From: JAGNZR01 sp051648365
GTDB taxonomy: Bacteria; Fusobacteriota; Fusobacteriia; Fusobacteriales; Fusobacteriaceae
Reading direction: 5' to 3'
Assembly: GCA_051648365.1 (NCBI GenBank)
Contig: JBOFEZ010000081.1
Coordinates: 32,358 to 96,357, forward strand
Length of the DNA: 64,000 nt
In this document: one piece after another, positions 62,734 to 64,000 of the stretch
How positions within the stretch are numbered: the first letter of the stretch is position 1
Layout: every line of letters begins with the position of its first letter
Translations under genes and position numbers: made by a program
The notes under the pieces: generated by a model
The model's database searches: none
Told to the model about the DNA's origin: nothing
What the model saw: the letters and a program-made list of their open reading frames with translations, nothing else

Positions 62734-64000
62734 TTGACTTTTTCTCCCAGTGTTGCTTTAAGTTATTACAAAAGAGAGAAAAAAGGAATACATGAAGTTT
62801 TAAAAATAGCTTTACCCACTATAGGAGACATGTTTGTTCAAACTCTTCTTGGTTTTTTCGATATGTTTATGGTTGGAAAAATTGGAGCTGAGGCTATCAA
62901 TGCGGTAGGGGTAGGAAATACCCCTATACTTCTTCTATCAACAGTTTTTTTTGCACTTTCTACTGGAACTACAGCTATCGTAAGCAGAGCCTATGGTTCA
63001 GGAAATAAAACAGAAGGAAGAAGATCCACAATTCAGAGTTTTATACTATCTTTTCCTATTGCTATTATCATCACTCTAATCTTTCTTTTTTTTGGAAAAA
63101 ACCTTTTGAACTTTATTGGTGCCGGGGATAATCTTCCTCTTTCTCTCCAATATTATAATGCTGTTATTTTAGGACTTCCTTTTATGGGGATGAATATAAT
63201 TTTTTCGGCACTTTATCGTTCTGTCGGAGATGCTCAAGTCCCTATGTTCACCAATATTTTAAGTGTGGCAACTAATATATTTTTTAATTATGTTTTCATT
63301 TTTATATTTTCTTGGGGAGTTTTGGGTGCAGGAATCGCTACTACAATAGCACGTTTTTTAGTAACTGGAATTTATTTCTATCTTATGTTTATAAAAAAAA
63401 GTTTCTGGGTTAAGCTTTCCCTAAAAAAAATGTTTTACCATAGAGATACTGCTCTAAGAATTTTGAAAATAGGTCTTCCTGCTGCTTTGGAACAGGGTCT
63501 TTTCAGAATCGGTATGATGATTTTTGAAATGCTCGTTATAAGATTAGGTACCGTAGCTTACGCTTCACATAAAATAGCTCTTACTGCTGAATCTTTTTCT
63601 TTTAACTTAGGATTGGGTTTTGCTGTGGCTGCAACATCTCTTGTTGGACAGCAATTGGGGAAAAATTCTGTTAAAGAAGCTGAAAAATATGTATATATCT
63701 GCACTATACTTTCAATATTTGTAATGACACTATTCGCCCTGGCTTTTCTCTTAATTCCTACTCAGATTATATCTCTATTCACTAATGATTCCGATATAAT
63801 AGATTTAGCTTCCAGAGCTCTTTGGGTCGTCTCTTTTTGTCAGCCTTTCCTCGCTGTTTCTATGGTTCTTTCCGGTTCTTTGAGAGGAGCAGGATCAACT
63901 AAATCTGTTCTTTTTATAACTGCAGCAGGAATGTATCTCATAAGAGTACCATTAACTTATATATTCCTTTATAAAATGAATACTGGACTCTTAGGGGCTT
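62734..64000 (+). CDS. MATE-family efflux transporter, cut by window edge
   Basis: Multidrug and toxin extrusion type exporter. 422 codons are visible, with the typical repeats EVLKIALPTIGDMFVQTLLG, MFMVGKIGAEAINAVGVGN, NYVFIFIFSWGVLGAGIATT, and the C-terminal-half LGFAVAATSLVGQQLG. Start is TTG 62734, after GGGAGG 8 bases upstream. No ATG suits. The frame is open to the window end, which cuts the last one or two helices. Confidence 0.9.
   Translation, partial: MTFSPSVALSYYKREKKGIHEVLKIALPTIGDMFVQTLLGFFDMFMVGKIGAEAINAVGVGNTPILLLSTVFFALSTGTTAIVSRAYGSGNKTEGRRSTIQSFILSFPIAIIITLIFLFFGKNLLNFIGAGDNLPLSLQYYNAVILGLPFMGMNIIFSALYRSVGDAQVPMFTNILSVATNIFFNYVFIFIFSWGVLGAGIATTIARFLVTGIYFYLMFIKKSFWVKLSLKKMFYHRDTALRILKIGLPAALEQGLFRIGMMIFEMLVIRLGTVAYASHKIALTAESFSFNLGLGFAVAATSLVGQQLGKNSVKEAEKYVYICTILSIFVMTLFALAFLLIPTQIISLFTNDSDIIDLASRALWVVSFCQPFLAVSMVLSGSLRGAGSTKSVLFITAAGMYLIRVPLTYIFLYKMNTGLLGA

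Noticed and set aside
1..64000. Mobile elements, prophage, tRNA or rRNA genes
   Set aside because: I looked for transposase or integrase frames, long terminal repeats and cloverleaf-like sequence in the intergenic gaps and saw none. No gap exceeds 300 bases.

Overview
The window is a 64 kb stretch of an AT-rich bacterial chromosome in which most genes lie on the minus strand. It combines Gram-negative envelope genes (KDO transferase waaA, OmpA-type and FadL-type outer-membrane proteins, a LolCD-like ABC system, rseC family) with genes of Firmicutes type (class II galT, GatCAB, long-form HPF, anaerobic AsrABC sulfite reductase, adenosylcobalamin-dependent ribonucleotide reductase, anaerobic cobalt chelatase CbiK). 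That mix and the base composition point to an anaerobic fermenter of the Fusobacteriota (Fusobacterium/Cetobacterium/Ilyobacter type). Species cannot be fixed from this sequence alone. No tRNA, rRNA, CRISPR array, transposase or prophage was seen.

Layout. 0-5 kb: end of cobU, hpf, a mnmH-lolC-lolD operon and an OmpA-family gene. 5-9.4 kb: nrdJ-recQ operon behind a promoter with two NrdR-like boxes. 9.4-11.6 kb: lipoprotein gene and cbiK, divergent from a TetR regulator. 11.6-17.6 kb: overlapping operon hemA-hemC-cobA/hemD-hemB-hemL-precorrin-2 dehydrogenase, which makes siroheme and corrin precursors. 17.8-20.8 kb: asrABC, whose catalytic subunit needs siroheme. 21-32 kb: a flavin reductase, rluA-type gene, then a long minus-strand housekeeping series (K+ channel, ymdB-type phosphodiesterase, prmA, cmk, waaA, trmB, purA, MATE, pepT). 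32-39 kb: an accessory region with an orphan peptide-binding lipoprotein, a membrane Fe-S protein, a lysozyme-like secreted protein, four small secreted proteins arranged A-B-B'-A', a TetR gene and a FadL-type porin. 39-49.4 kb: galactoside operon lacI-alpha-galactosidase-GPH permease-lacZ-galT-galK. 49.5-58 kb: gatCAB, rluB-type, scpB, an unknown 513-residue exported protein, mreB, maf and an unknown membrane protein. 58-64 kb: rseC-type, mnmA, LysE-type, deoxynucleoside kinase, udk, a cysteine-free TlpA-like protein, two small unknown proteins and a partial MATE gene.

How it fits together. Tetrapyrrole genes feed siroheme to AsrC, and with cobU and cbiK they feed cobalamin to NrdJ. No hemE or later heme genes are visible, so the hem operon appears to serve siroheme and B12 here. 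The galactoside operon should import and split alpha- and beta-galactosides and phosphorylate galactose. Two neighbouring genes in it are broken as read: an in-frame amber codon in the permease and a one-base frameshift at an A8 tract in the alpha-galactosidase.

The most notable observations are the double lesion in the galactoside operon, the A-B-B'-A' secreted-protein cluster with a 16-residue Asn run, a palindrome TTGACT-N4-AGTCAA shared by two envelope-gene promoters, the NrdR-type control of nrdJ-recQ, a perfect palindrome at the asr transcription start, and the unrecognised exported protein between mreB and scpB.
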